Assembly (NCBI GenBank): GCA_900555635.1 | Contig: USLU01000015.1 | Location: 1-64,000 of the forward strand | Direction of reading: 5' to 3' | Length of the DNA stretch: 64,000 nt | Origin: an uncultured Bacteroides sp. | GTDB taxonomy: Bacteria; Bacteroidota; Bacteroidia; Bacteroidales; Bacteroidaceae | Shown here: one piece after another, positions 26,547 through 34,464 of the stretch | Layout: every line of letters begins with the position of its first letter | Numbering within the stretch: the stretch's first letter is position 1 | Notes under the pieces: model-generated | Told to the model about the DNA's origin: nothing | Databases searched by the model: none | Seen by the model: the letters and a program-made list of their open reading frames with translations, nothing else | Made by a program: the position numbers and the translations under genes

Positions 26547-27066
26547 TTTTTATAATTTTTAAAATAGAATCTACTTTTAGTAGCCCCTTACTTCTCTTAA
26601 TTAGTTTTCTATCTTTATTGTATATAAGGATGGTGGGTATAATGTTGGCGTCAATCTGTGTGGCAAAGCCAAGGATGGAATCTTGTAAAAATACGATGTT
26701 ATTTTGATCTGCTAATCCATTGTACTTAGCAAATATTGATATTTCTTTTGTTGGCTCTGGAGAAATGAAGATTATGGTAATGTCTTTGAATTTGTTTCTT
26801 TGTCTTTTTATGCTTTTTATCTCATATTGACAAAAATCACATTCCGTATTGAAATAGATGAACACTATGGGGGTATTGTGAATAATGTCTTCTTGTGTAA
26901 ACATTGAATTATTTATGTCTTTGAGACAGAAACTTGGTAGCTCATTTATATTTGAAATTACGCTTTCTTTATAGCTCTTTTTCTTTGCTATATTATATAG
27001 GAGTACTGATATTATTCCTATGATAATGATTACTATACTAATTTTTATTATGTTTTTTATCGCCAT
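26536..27066 (-). CDS. Membrane-anchored thioredoxin-like protein (TlpA/AhpC-TSA type)
   Basis: 176 residues from the Met at 27066, which directly follows the stop of the previous gene (the frame is open to 27111). One N-terminal membrane helix (IIKISIVIIIIGIISVLLY) is followed by a periplasmic thioredoxin fold with the active site CDFC (Cys76, Cys79) after FIYFNTE, and the cis-proline loop NIIPTILIY. Likely handles thiol/disulfide exchange outside the inner membrane. Because the bacteriocin core has exactly two cysteines, I infer that it forms or corrects that disulfide. Confidence 0.85.
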   Translation of the reverse strand: MAIKNIIKISIVIIIIGIISVLLYNIAKKKSYKESVISNINELPSFCLKDINNSMFTQEDIIHNTPIVFIYFNTECDFCQYEIKSIKRQRNKFKDITIIFISPEPTKEISIFAKYNGLADQNNIVFLQDSILGFATQIDANIIPTILIYNKDRKLIKRSKGLLKVDSILKIIKNEN

Positions 27067-27068
27067 TG

Positions 27069-27710
27069 TTAATTCGTATTTATAACAAGAAACATAACTA
27101 CTACTATCCAAATTGTCATACCAACACTATAGCTGCATATAGTTGCTGTAAAAGATTTTGTATTAGGTGTATCTGTGGTTTTAGTTACAAAAATTGCTAT
27201 AATTGTACAGTATATAAATTCGAATAGGTTTATTGCTCGTAATGGGTATATATACCAAGGCTCAATTGTATTGTATGAATAAAAGTTCATTAAAGAGAGT
27301 GGAGCAAAATTTTGTAAGTCTGTGAAAGTATATTCTGGACGAAAGTAACGAAACCAGATTATCTTTAGTATAATAGGAAGTAGAAAAATGAATTCTGCTT
27401 TGAGAACGATATTAAATATCTGTTGAAAGTTGATTTTGATGTTGAATAAGAAAAACCCTATGTCTAATAAGCTAGTGATCAAATAGATCTTTATAAATAG
27501 GATAATTGGTAAAATGAAATAAGAAATAGTATTCCATTCACTATTTATTGATGTGAATTTTTTGATCTGTTCATCGCTCAACTGTTCCATGTAAGACTTA
27601 TATATTAATTCCTCAACATTTAAAATCTCTTTTGAGAATATAGCCGCACTGAAGTTTAATGTGTATAAAATGAAAAAAATGAAGAAATTGTTATTCTGTT
27701 TCATTTCCAT
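27069..27710 (-). CDS. Multi-pass membrane protein of unknown function in bacteriocin operon
   Basis: 213 residues with about five hydrophobic helices (near 10-26, 65-88, 105-122, 158-176, 190-210). I do not recognise the family with confidence; the fold pattern is reminiscent of Yip1-like membrane proteins. A polar loop of about 40 residues lies between helices 1 and 2. It is 4 bp from the ATPase gene upstream and 2 bp from the thioredoxin-like gene, so it belongs to the operon. Candidate immunity protein or assembly factor, from position only. Strongly AT-rich. Confidence 0.65.
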   Translation of the reverse strand: MEMKQNNNFFIFFILYTLNFSAAIFSKEILNVEELIYKSYMEQLSDEQIKKFTSINSEWNTISYFILPIILFIKIYLITSLLDIGFFLFNIKINFQQIFNIVLKAEFIFLLPIILKIIWFRYFRPEYTFTDLQNFAPLSLMNFYSYNTIEPWYIYPLRAINLFEFIYCTIIAIFVTKTTDTPNTKSFTATICSYSVGMTIWIVVVMFLVINTN

Positions 27711-27714
27711 AATA

Positions 27715-28434
27715 TTAACGAGTTTGAGGTGGAATTACTTTAAAAAAATGATTTACAAAGTCTCTTTCGTGTTGGTCAATGGGATAGATATCCTTTATAA
27801 CAGAGCCTTTATCTATGAGTATGAGCCGTGAAGATACGTTATTAACTAGTTGTAAGTTATGGCTGGAAGCTATTATGGTGATGTTATACTGTTTATTTAA
27901 CTGAATTAAATAGTCACTAATGAAATATTGAGAACTGGGATCTAAAAAATTGAATGGCTCATCAAGTAGAAGAATTTCTGGCTTTGATATTATTGCTCCT
28001 ATTATTCCTATTTTTTGTTGATTACCAATTGAAAAGTTGCGTATGTATTTTTGCTTATCAAGGATTTCTCCATTCATGAAACTCTTAAATGAAGAAAGTG
28101 TCTCTCTCAATTCTATGCTGTTTATTCCATAATTTGATGCAATGAAATGAAAGTACTCTTCGGGTGTAAAGAAGTTTATCAGAAAATTGGTATCGATATA
28201 TGCGGATGTGTATATTTTCCAACACTCTGTTTTGCTTATATTTTCCCCCCTGGAATATACAAAACCTGAGTCTGCCTTGGTTAGATCAAGTAATAATCTT
28301 AATAAAGTTGTTTTACCTGCTCCATTATTACCAATTAAACCAATAAATTCTCCTCTTTCAATAAATAGGTGATCTATTGATAGTGCTGTTTGCTTATTAT
28401 ATACTTTAGTTAAATTTGTGATTTCTATTTCCAT
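27715..28434 (-). CDS. ABC transporter ATP-binding protein
   Basis: Stand-alone ATPase, 239 residues. Walker A GNNGAGKTT (35-43), a signature region FSIGNQQKIGIIGA, Walker B EILLLDEPFNFLD, and a switch His in IIASSHN. It is 9 bp downstream of the DUF5687-type permease gene and surely its partner. In class II bacteriocin and lantibiotic loci such two-part ABC systems usually give self-protection (LanFE-like) or aid export; either is possible here. Confidence 0.92.
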   Translation of the reverse strand: MEIEITNLTKVYNKQTALSIDHLFIERGEFIGLIGNNGAGKTTLLRLLLDLTKADSGFVYSRGENISKTECWKIYTSAYIDTNFLINFFTPEEYFHFIASNYGINSIELRETLSSFKSFMNGEILDKQKYIRNFSIGNQQKIGIIGAIISKPEILLLDEPFNFLDPSSQYFISDYLIQLNKQYNITIIASSHNLQLVNNVSSRLILIDKGSVIKDIYPIDQHERDFVNHFFKVIPPQTR

Positions 28435-28443
28435 ATTCCTATA

Positions 28444-29877
28444 TTATTGTTCTCTATATTTTTCCATTTTCTCATATCTGTTAGAATAAAATTTCTTATA
28501 TAAAAAATTGAACCATCTATTAGAGGAAATGATTGATAATATTCCTATAATAAACATTGAATAGATAGTGGCGATTGTTGAAACTAGCGATAGAATGAAA
28601 ATTAGGGTTGCTGAGATTGAATATGTGGCTAAAATAACCAGCGACTGTCCTAGGGGGGGGGAGGTATCTATTAAATTGGAAATAGATAATTCTATTTTTG
28701 TATCGGCGACAAGTAAACTGCTAAAACTCAATAAAGTAATTGTTCCAAGAGCATAAACTATAGCCGATATAAGTGTTATCGTAGAAGTAAAAGTCAATGG
28801 AACGAGCAAAAATAATAAAGATACTGGTATCAGAGACATGCATAAACATAAAATATATCTGGCTAATAGGATATTCTTAAATTGGGGAATTATCATAAAA
28901 TGATCAAAAAATGAAGCTTCTGCAGAAAATAAATATTGATTGAAAATTAGTGGGAATGATGTAGAAATTAGAAAAATTGAAATAACATTGAAAACAAAAG
29001 AAATTTCAGTCCGATTACCTAATTGGTAATATATGTATAAATAAATAGTTGTCAGTATTGCGTAAGATATTAGTTGCTTTCTGAATAGAGGTGAACGCAT
29101 GAACATTTTTATACTGAAAAGAATATAATTGGCAATACTTTTTTCTGGGGGAGTTTTTAATGTCCACAAACTTATATTAGCATTTTGAGGTGTATTACAA
29201 TTCAAATATTTGCATAATAAATAATTCTGTTTTATTAGCAATAAGGTTACAGTTGCTAATATTGGAATTGAACAATATAAGATTAATAGACTAGTATGAG
29301 GGAAATGCATTTTGTAACAGCCAAACAAGATAGCAGAAAATATGAATATACAAGATAAGGTATAAATATAGCTATGGCGGCTCATGTTTATATGGTATAT
29401 TAGCTGCGTGTTGAATAGTTGAACTATGTATATAATTAGGTATGAGATAATAGAAATTATAATTCCATGGTGGGTTTGTATGTATTGTGTGATATAGTAT
29501 AGGAAGAAGATAACCAAATAAAAGTTCCATATACTGAATAATTCCTTGATTATTTGAAAAACTAAAATTTTTTTTTCACTATTTGGAAATCTCCTTATGG
29601 CTTGAGGTATAACATTCCCTTTTTTCTTTAATGATTTTATTATGAAATCTAAAATTGAGGAAGCTAAAAGAATGTATAAGAAAGCATCTAAATAGTTATT
29701 CCCATTATGGATGAAAAAATCAACTTTTTGTTTTAGGAAAATACCTGATATGAATATAAGTACTAACATTATCAATGACATTCCCGCAAAGATTACCTTA
29801 AAATAAACAATGAGCTCGAATAATCGATGTCTTGTTATTGCTTTCCATTGATAAGATAGTAGATCTCTGTATTTCAT
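28444..29877 (-). CDS. ABC permease, DUF5687-type, with internal G9 tract
   Basis: Large permease of 477 residues with about twelve hydrophobic helices, starting MKYRDLLSYQWKAITRHRLF, the pattern of Bacteroidetes DUF5687 proteins. It pairs with the ATPase gene downstream. The coding sequence contains nine consecutive G (28653-28661, plus strand), read as C9 in codons for Ser-Pro-Pro-Leu near residue 405. In such an AT-rich gene this stands out, and slippage would remove the last 70 or so residues. Here the frame is intact. Confidence 0.85.
   Translation of the reverse strand: MKYRDLLSYQWKAITRHRLFELIVYFKVIFAGMSLIMLVLIFISGIFLKQKVDFFIHNGNNYLDAFLYILLASSILDFIIKSLKKKGNVIPQAIRRFPNSEKKILVFQIIKELFSIWNFYLVIFFLYYITQYIQTHHGIIISIISYLIIYIVQLFNTQLIYHINMSRHSYIYTLSCIFIFSAILFGCYKMHFPHTSLLILYCSIPILATVTLLLIKQNYLLCKYLNCNTPQNANISLWTLKTPPEKSIANYILFSIKMFMRSPLFRKQLISYAILTTIYLYIYYQLGNRTEISFVFNVISIFLISTSFPLIFNQYLFSAEASFFDHFMIIPQFKNILLARYILCLCMSLIPVSLLFLLVPLTFTSTITLISAIVYALGTITLLSFSSLLVADTKIELSISNLIDTSPPLGQSLVILATYSISATLIFILSLVSTIATIYSMFIIGILSIISSNRWFNFLYKKFYSNRYEKMEKYREQ
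28653..28661. repeat. G9 homopolymer inside permease gene
   Basis: Nine G on the plus strand within the minus-strand permease reading frame. Tracts of this length are classical slipped-strand sites; gain or loss of one base shifts the frame near codon 405. Confidence 0.9.
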
Positions 29878-29901
29878 CTTAAAGTTAATTTGAGTTTTGT
29901 A

Positions 29902-29938
29902 AAAGGGGATTCTCTATAGGAGTATTGAGAACCCCTTT
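29902..29938 (-). terminator. Hairpin between bacteriocin gene and its transport operon
   Basis: AAAGGGGATTCTC (29902-29914) pairs with GAGAACCCCTTT (29927-29938), with one bulged base and a 12-nt loop. On the minus strand it is followed by TTTTAC. It lies in the 70-bp gap after the peptide stop codon. Probably a partial terminator or RNA-stabilising stem that lets the peptide be made in excess over the transporters. Confidence 0.6.
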
Positions 29939-29947
29939 GGGAGTGAA

Positions 29948-30124
29948 TTAGAATAATTGGAAACTCGTCAGACATCCCAAATAAACAAAAGCTGATCCTG
30001 CTCCAAATCCTCCTGCAGCGCCCATCATACCGCAAAATACGTGTTGCTCTATTGACCAAGTCCATCCTTCAGGTCTATAGCCACCTTGTAGGGTAGCCAT
30101 TTCGTCAAAATTCATCTTTTTCAT
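29948..30124 (-). CDS. Double-glycine bacteriocin precursor peptide
   Basis: 58-residue precursor. The frame is open to 30181, but the Met at 30124 gives a textbook leader: MKKMNFDEMATLQGG (15 residues, ends GG, conserved-type hydrophobic/Glu pattern). The predicted core is 43 residues: N-terminal YRPEGWTWSIEQHVFC, a small-residue stretch GMMGAAGGFGAGSAF that can form a tight membrane helix, then VYLGCLTSFQLF. Core Cys16 and Cys36 can form one disulfide. It is directly upstream of the ABC, thioredoxin-like and C39 exporter genes. Class II-like peptide toxins (bacteroidetocins) are known from Bacteroidales; whether this belongs to them was not tested. Confidence 0.85.
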   Translation of the reverse strand: MKKMNFDEMATLQGGYRPEGWTWSIEQHVFCGMMGAAGGFGAGSAFVYLGCLTSFQLF

Positions 30125-30280
30125 AATAAACAGTGTTGAAATATTATTGCCTACTCTATTATAGCTTTTCGGCATCTGCATTTATTGAATTTTATTTAGT
30201 AATCATATTATTTCTTTTCTGGAATGGTGTACTATTATCATAATGCTAATATTAATCTTTCCGTTAAATTTGGTATTCTT

Positions 30281-30646
30281 TTATGAAGAAAAATATCCAT
30301 AAAAGGAAGTGTCTCCAATTTTAATCTCTAATATATATTCACCTTTTGGTAAATCATATATTTCAAATGAATGGTATCGTGAAGCTTCTATACTGTTGTT
30401 TGAATAGATAATATTACCCATACTATCTTTTATAGACATTTGGAGGCCCGATATTGTAACATTAGTATAAACGTTTATCGTATTCCCTTCAATAGTAGCG
30501 GTAGGTACTAAAGTGATGGAACGTTCATCCTTTACCCAATCTTTATTATTATTTTCACTATAAAGCGTTATCGTCACTTCTTGTGCTCCAACAATGTTGC
30601 AACATAAAAAAGCAAAGAATACTAAAAGAGTTTTTACCTGTGTCAT
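30281..30646 (-). CDS. Small secreted protein, DUF3244-like
   Basis: 121 residues from the Met at 30646 (the frame is open to 30733). The signal peptide is MTQVKTLLVFFAFLCCNIVGAQ. The mature domain is Ig-like beta, with a SITLVPTATIEGNTINVYTN stretch, IKDSMGNIIYS and LPKGEYILEIKIG, the pattern of DUF3244 proteins, many of them Bacteroides periplasmic or secreted. It lies between the bacteriocin gene and the TPR-HTH regulator on the same strand. Function unknown. Confidence 0.75.
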   Translation of the reverse strand: MTQVKTLLVFFAFLCCNIVGAQEVTITLYSENNNKDWVKDERSITLVPTATIEGNTINVYTNVTISGLQMSIKDSMGNIIYSNNSIEASRYHSFEIYDLPKGEYILEIKIGDTSFYGYFSS

Positions 30647-30727
30647 TATTTTAGATTTTGGTTTTCTTAATGTTGCAAATAAACAAACGTTTTTTTTATC
30701 CCGAGTGTTTTCTCCTGAAAAATGAGT

Positions 30728-30778
30728 GTGCATAGTAGTGTGCAGGGGTGGTTACTATGCACTGCACACTATGTGCAC
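30728..30778. repeat. Interleaved inverted repeats (A-B-A'-B') upstream of DUF3244 gene
   Basis: GTGCATAGTA (30728-30737) is the exact complement of TACTATGCAC (30753-30762), and AGTGTGCAG (30737-30745) of CTGCACACT (30762-30770). The halves are interleaved, and a further ATGTGCAC follows. Two mutually exclusive stems are possible, or a cluster of GTGCA operator sites. It sits between the regulator's stop codon and the DUF3244 start. Confidence 0.65.
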
Positions 30779-30793
30779 TTTCGCGTATCTCTT

Positions 30794-32545
30794 TTATAAT
30801 GAGGTGATAAAGTTATCCCAATCTTCGGGTTTCCCTTTTTCTTGGAAGATACGATTGTACAATCTTCTGCGTATAGAAGTGATGGTTTCTTTGGAACATT
30901 TCATCAGTTTGGCTATCTCAGAAGGAGAGAAACCAGCTTTGATGAGCATGCAGACGTGCAATTGAGAATCATTGAAAGTATAAATGTCATTTAACTTTTC
31001 GAAGAAATCCGGATATATTTCCTTCAAAGTGTTTTCTATGCTTAGCCATTCCTCGGCTGTGATGAATATTCGTCCTTGAGGGTCGAGCAATCTTTCCTTG
31101 AGTAATAGGTATATACCCGAATTGGATAACACTTCTTGTGACTGTTCTCGTTTGATTTGCTCTATTTCTGCCCTACGTGTTTCTTGGTGGAGCAATTCCT
31201 TTTGATTTTGTATTTCTTTTCTTAAAATATTATTTGTAGAATTTACATTGTTCAATTCTTCTTCCAACTTTTGAATTTGGAGATTGTTTTCTTCAATGAA
31301 TTGTTGGCTTCGTTTATAGTTTATTTCTTTTATCTGTTCTGCTCTTTGTAGTTGGCGTTTCAGTTCTTGTTTTTTGTGTTCGTTATGTTGACTGTAGACA
31401 AAGAAAAATGCTATTATGGCTGAAAAACCTATCAAGCTGTATATAATATAGTTTGTCTTCTTCTGATTTTCATCTTTCAGCCGGTTGTTCTCTTTTTCCC
31501 GCAGTTGATAATTATAGAGTGAGTACATTCGGTTCAAACTTTCCGTATAGGTGATTTTTTGGATGGAATCGGTGCATAGATTGCCTGCTTGGAAGTGCTG
31601 TATGGCAAGTTTGTGGTTGCCCTCTTTTGAAGCGAACTCTGCCAAACTGCGATGGGCGGTTTCTTTGGCATAGATGGTGCCAAAATCTAATAAAGCTTTG
31701 TAATAATAAGCGGCGGAGTCAGTCATTCCTATATTGCGATAAAACTCTGCGGCAATGGAGTATATACCACTTTTGTTGGGATGCTCGATATCAATCAGTG
31801 CGTCTTGCAAAGCAATTTTTGCCAAATCGTATTTACCTAAATGTATATAAAGGCTGGCAATCTGGCTCTGTATCATATTCGTGAGATCCGGCCTTTGTAA
31901 CTTTTCTCCTATTTTGAAGGCTATTTGGTAATAATAGATAGAACTGTCTTCCCGGTTTATATTACGATAGGCACCGGCCATATCTCTCAGAGTGTACACC
32001 AAGCCAACGCTATCTTTTAAATCCGTATTACAAACATATCTTTTTTTGAATATTTCCAATGCTTGGTTGTATAAGCCTTGATAAAGAAATAGTGTTCCCA
32101 TTTGACTATAAATATGGCTTTTCAGCGGATATTTGTCATCTTTAGGTAATACTTCCAAAGCTTTCTCCAAGTAATGCAGTGCTTGTGGTCCATCTTCCAG
32201 GTCTCGATACACCCTTCCGGCATAGTAATATGCTTCCGTCAAGTGTTGCTCATCGTTTTCTTCTATATAATAATGTAATATAGGAAGTATCAGGCTATCT
32301 GAAGTATGCATTATGTACGCTTTGTCATTCGCTTTAATACAAAGCAACCGATAATACATTTGTGTAGCTTGAGGAGCACTCTTCATTTGCTCTTTAAGGC
32401 TATACAAAAGTGTGATGGCACTATCGGGATTGACACTTGCCAAGCTATCCGCGGCAATTAATGTGGCTGGATAAGGTTTATGTCCGCAGGCAAATAGAGA
32501 GAGCAGGGCACAAAGAAGCAGAATCAAATATGAACTTGTCTTCAT
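30794..32545 (-). CDS. Membrane-anchored TPR protein with C-terminal HTH (regulator)
   Basis: 583 residues from the Met at 32545 (MKTSSYLILLLCALLSLFAC, signal with lipobox-like LFAC). Several TPR units fill residues about 40-330, one membrane helix follows (YIIYSLIGFSAIIAFFFVY), then a coiled coil, and a C-terminal LuxR-like helix-turn-helix (FSPSEIAKLMKCSKETITSI, then RRRLYNRIFQ). The layout suggests an outside TPR sensor and a cytoplasmic DNA-binding end, a type frequent in Bacteroides. Upstream of the DUF3244 and bacteriocin genes on the same strand; control of them is a guess. Confidence 0.82.
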   Translation of the reverse strand: MKTSSYLILLLCALLSLFACGHKPYPATLIAADSLASVNPDSAITLLYSLKEQMKSAPQATQMYYRLLCIKANDKAYIMHTSDSLILPILHYYIEENDEQHLTEAYYYAGRVYRDLEDGPQALHYLEKALEVLPKDDKYPLKSHIYSQMGTLFLYQGLYNQALEIFKKRYVCNTDLKDSVGLVYTLRDMAGAYRNINREDSSIYYYQIAFKIGEKLQRPDLTNMIQSQIASLYIHLGKYDLAKIALQDALIDIEHPNKSGIYSIAAEFYRNIGMTDSAAYYYKALLDFGTIYAKETAHRSLAEFASKEGNHKLAIQHFQAGNLCTDSIQKITYTESLNRMYSLYNYQLREKENNRLKDENQKKTNYIIYSLIGFSAIIAFFFVYSQHNEHKKQELKRQLQRAEQIKEINYKRSQQFIEENNLQIQKLEEELNNVNSTNNILRKEIQNQKELLHQETRRAEIEQIKREQSQEVLSNSGIYLLLKERLLDPQGRIFITAEEWLSIENTLKEIYPDFFEKLNDIYTFNDSQLHVCMLIKAGFSPSEIAKLMKCSKETITSIRRRLYNRIFQEKGKPEDWDNFITSL

Positions 32546-33100
32546 ATTTACAAAGATAATGTTTCTAAATTTGGATTGCAAATATTTGTGAAGTGAAGTT
32601 TTGATTAGTTAGTAAAATGGCTAATATTATGTCATAATGTTCTTAAAGTGTTTTATTGGGTAATATTGCATTTGTTTGAATGAGGCTTAATAGGAATTAG
32701 TTGCATAAAATAAAGGATATTAATTCTATATTATTACATATTATGCGGCATTTATACAAAATAAGGCTGGGAAAAGTTAATATCGTGTTGGCAAAGTATT
32801 AACTTCGTAACGGCAAGAAGTTAATACGCCGCCGACATGATGTTTGTTTCCCGTAGAGAAACGACTTGTTTCTCGGTGCCGAACATTATGTTCCCTGTAG
32901 AGGAGCCATAGAGATGGGAGTATTGGGAGTGTTTTTTATTTATTAGCCAACAGCCTTTTTTGCTATCTTGTTGTATCTGTGTCTTTTATATTTTTTTGTT
33001 TCGTTATTTGCTTTTGCATGAGTCATCGTGCGGAAATAACGCATGCTGAGACGATTGAAAATACAAAATGACAAAATGTAAATTGTAGAAGTCTATAGCT
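32546..33100. other. 550-bp gene-free region with degenerate repeats
   Basis: No convincing gene. The left third is AT-rich. At 32776-32826 GTTAATA, GTATTAACTT and AAGTTAATAC alternate in orientation about every 21 bp with GGCAA-like spacers. At 32846-32894 GTTTC, GAAAC, GTTTC, GAAC and GTTCC alternate every 9-13 bp. A 24-codon frame from 32838 runs through the second part but looks like repeat readthrough. Region 32930-33100 shows nothing clear. Confidence 0.5.
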
Positions 33101-34372
33101 CTATAGTTCTTCTGAAAGATTCCATGCTTGAATATGACGTATGCCTTCTATAGATGGAAGTTTTACTTCATCCATAGAAACAACATATTTTTCATAATTA
33201 TCTGCAATGGATAGTAAGGGGGCGTATTCCCGCTCCCGTGTACTTTCATCTTCAAGCGTGTAGGCTACTTGGAAATAGGCAATCCGGTCATCTTTGATTG
33301 CTGTGAAATCAACTTCTTTGTCGCGGATGTTGCCTACGTATATTTGAAATCCTTTACGGCGTAGTTCAAGATAGACTGCATTCTCTAGCAGATATCCGAT
33401 GCCGTATGCATAGCCCGGATAGAGGTAGTTCTTGAATGCAAGGTCATTCAGGTAATACTTACAATTTCCGGCTAATACTTCTTTGCCTTTAATGTTATAG
33501 CGTTCGGTTTTGTGGGCAAGAAGAGCTTCTTCTATGTAGCTGATATAGTTTGAAACGGTATCGTAGGAGACTTTGCGATTCTTTGATTTAAAGAAGTTTA
33601 TGACGCTTGGAATGGAGAACAGATTGGATGCGTTATTGACTAAATAGATAAAAAGATCATCCAGAAGCCGCACATCGCGTATCAGTTTGCGCTGCACGAT
33701 GTCTCGTAGTAATATGGTATCTTTGACAGAAGCTACATATTGTTTTTTCGATTCAATATCTGCCAGATTATATAATTCCGGTAATCCGCCACCTTTTAGG
33801 TACGACAGGTAGGAAGAGCGTCCCTCTTCTTCTCCGGTTACTTGTAAATTTTCGGTGTAGCTATATGGCGAAATATAGAACTCTATATATCGTCCTGAAA
33901 GTAATGTAGCCAGTTCGCTGGAAAGCATTTTGGAATTAGAACCGCTGATAAACAATTCGCATTCTTCTACAAAATCCTGTGAATGTGAGTTTACAAATCG
34001 TTCCCAACCTTCTACATTCTGGATTTCGTCAAAGAATAAATATACTTTTCCTTGTGGTTTCAACTTTTCCCGGTAAAGCTGGTATAACTTTTCCAATTCT
34101 TGATAATTATTTATGAAGTCGAATTCCAGATACTCTTTATTTATATATAAAATGTTGGTAGGATGGACGTTTCGATCTGTAACTAAGCTGGATGCTATTT
34201 GTCTGAGGATATAACTTTTTCCGGAACGACGTTGTCCGATAAGTACTTTAACCAGTCTATTCCCAATAAAAGCATGAAGCTTATTGATATAAGTAGTGCG
34301 TATGAGTCCTAATTTGTAAGAATTTCCATTCCAAAGGTTATACTTTTCGAGTGCGCTCCATTTTTCGTCCAT
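33101..34372 (-). CDS. AAA family ATPase with DUF4143 domain
   Basis: 423-residue ATP-binding protein of the AAA_14/DUF4143 class. Walker A GQRRSGKS (46-53), Walker B VYLFFDEIQNVEGWE, sensor-like LFISGSNSKMLSSELATLLSG (21-residue span, conserved), and a C-terminal PD-(D/E)XK-like region (YLELRRKGFQIYVGN, then KEVDFTAI). Such proteins are widespread in Bacteroides, often in many copies; their role is unclear. It is a single gene with a striking set of palindromes at its promoter. Confidence 0.88.
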   Translation of the reverse strand: MDEKWSALEKYNLWNGNSYKLGLIRTTYINKLHAFIGNRLVKVLIGQRRSGKSYILRQIASSLVTDRNVHPTNILYINKEYLEFDFINNYQELEKLYQLYREKLKPQGKVYLFFDEIQNVEGWERFVNSHSQDFVEECELFISGSNSKMLSSELATLLSGRYIEFYISPYSYTENLQVTGEEEGRSSYLSYLKGGGLPELYNLADIESKKQYVASVKDTILLRDIVQRKLIRDVRLLDDLFIYLVNNASNLFSIPSVINFFKSKNRKVSYDTVSNYISYIEEALLAHKTERYNIKGKEVLAGNCKYYLNDLAFKNYLYPGYAYGIGYLLENAVYLELRRKGFQIYVGNIRDKEVDFTAIKDDRIAYFQVAYTLEDESTREREYAPLLSIADNYEKYVVSMDEVKLPSIEGIRHIQAWNLSEEL

Positions 34373-34461
34373 AATCGAAGTTTTCTACAAAAATAGCAAA
34401 AGTTTCGATTATAATCGAAACTTTTGCCGAATTAGTGCCTCTTTTCGATTATAAACGAAAC
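34371..34461. promoter_or_regulatory. Perfect 32-bp palindrome and related sites at ATPase promoter
   Basis: 34396-34427 is a perfect palindrome: GCAAAAGTTTCGATTA followed by its exact complement. A diverged copy TTTCGATTATAAACGAAAC lies at 34443-34461 and a half site ATAATCGAAGTTTTC at 34371-34385, touching the start codon. The region upstream of the AAA gene is thus three related sites in 90 bp. Likely operators, a terminator for the convergent-spaced HTCS stop at 34465, or element ends. Confidence 0.7.
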
Positions 34462-34464
34462 TTT

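Noticed and set aside
29568..29577. T9 run in the permease gene as a second slippage site
   Set aside because: A/T runs of this length are expected in such AT-rich DNA, unlike the G9 run.
29874..30065. 63-codon minus-strand frame overlapping the bacteriocin gene
   Set aside because: Shifted frame; only the other frame gives a double-glycine leader and a plausible core.
32838..32912. 24-codon frame as a possible second small peptide
   Set aside because: It follows the repeat units, has no leader motif and no GG site.
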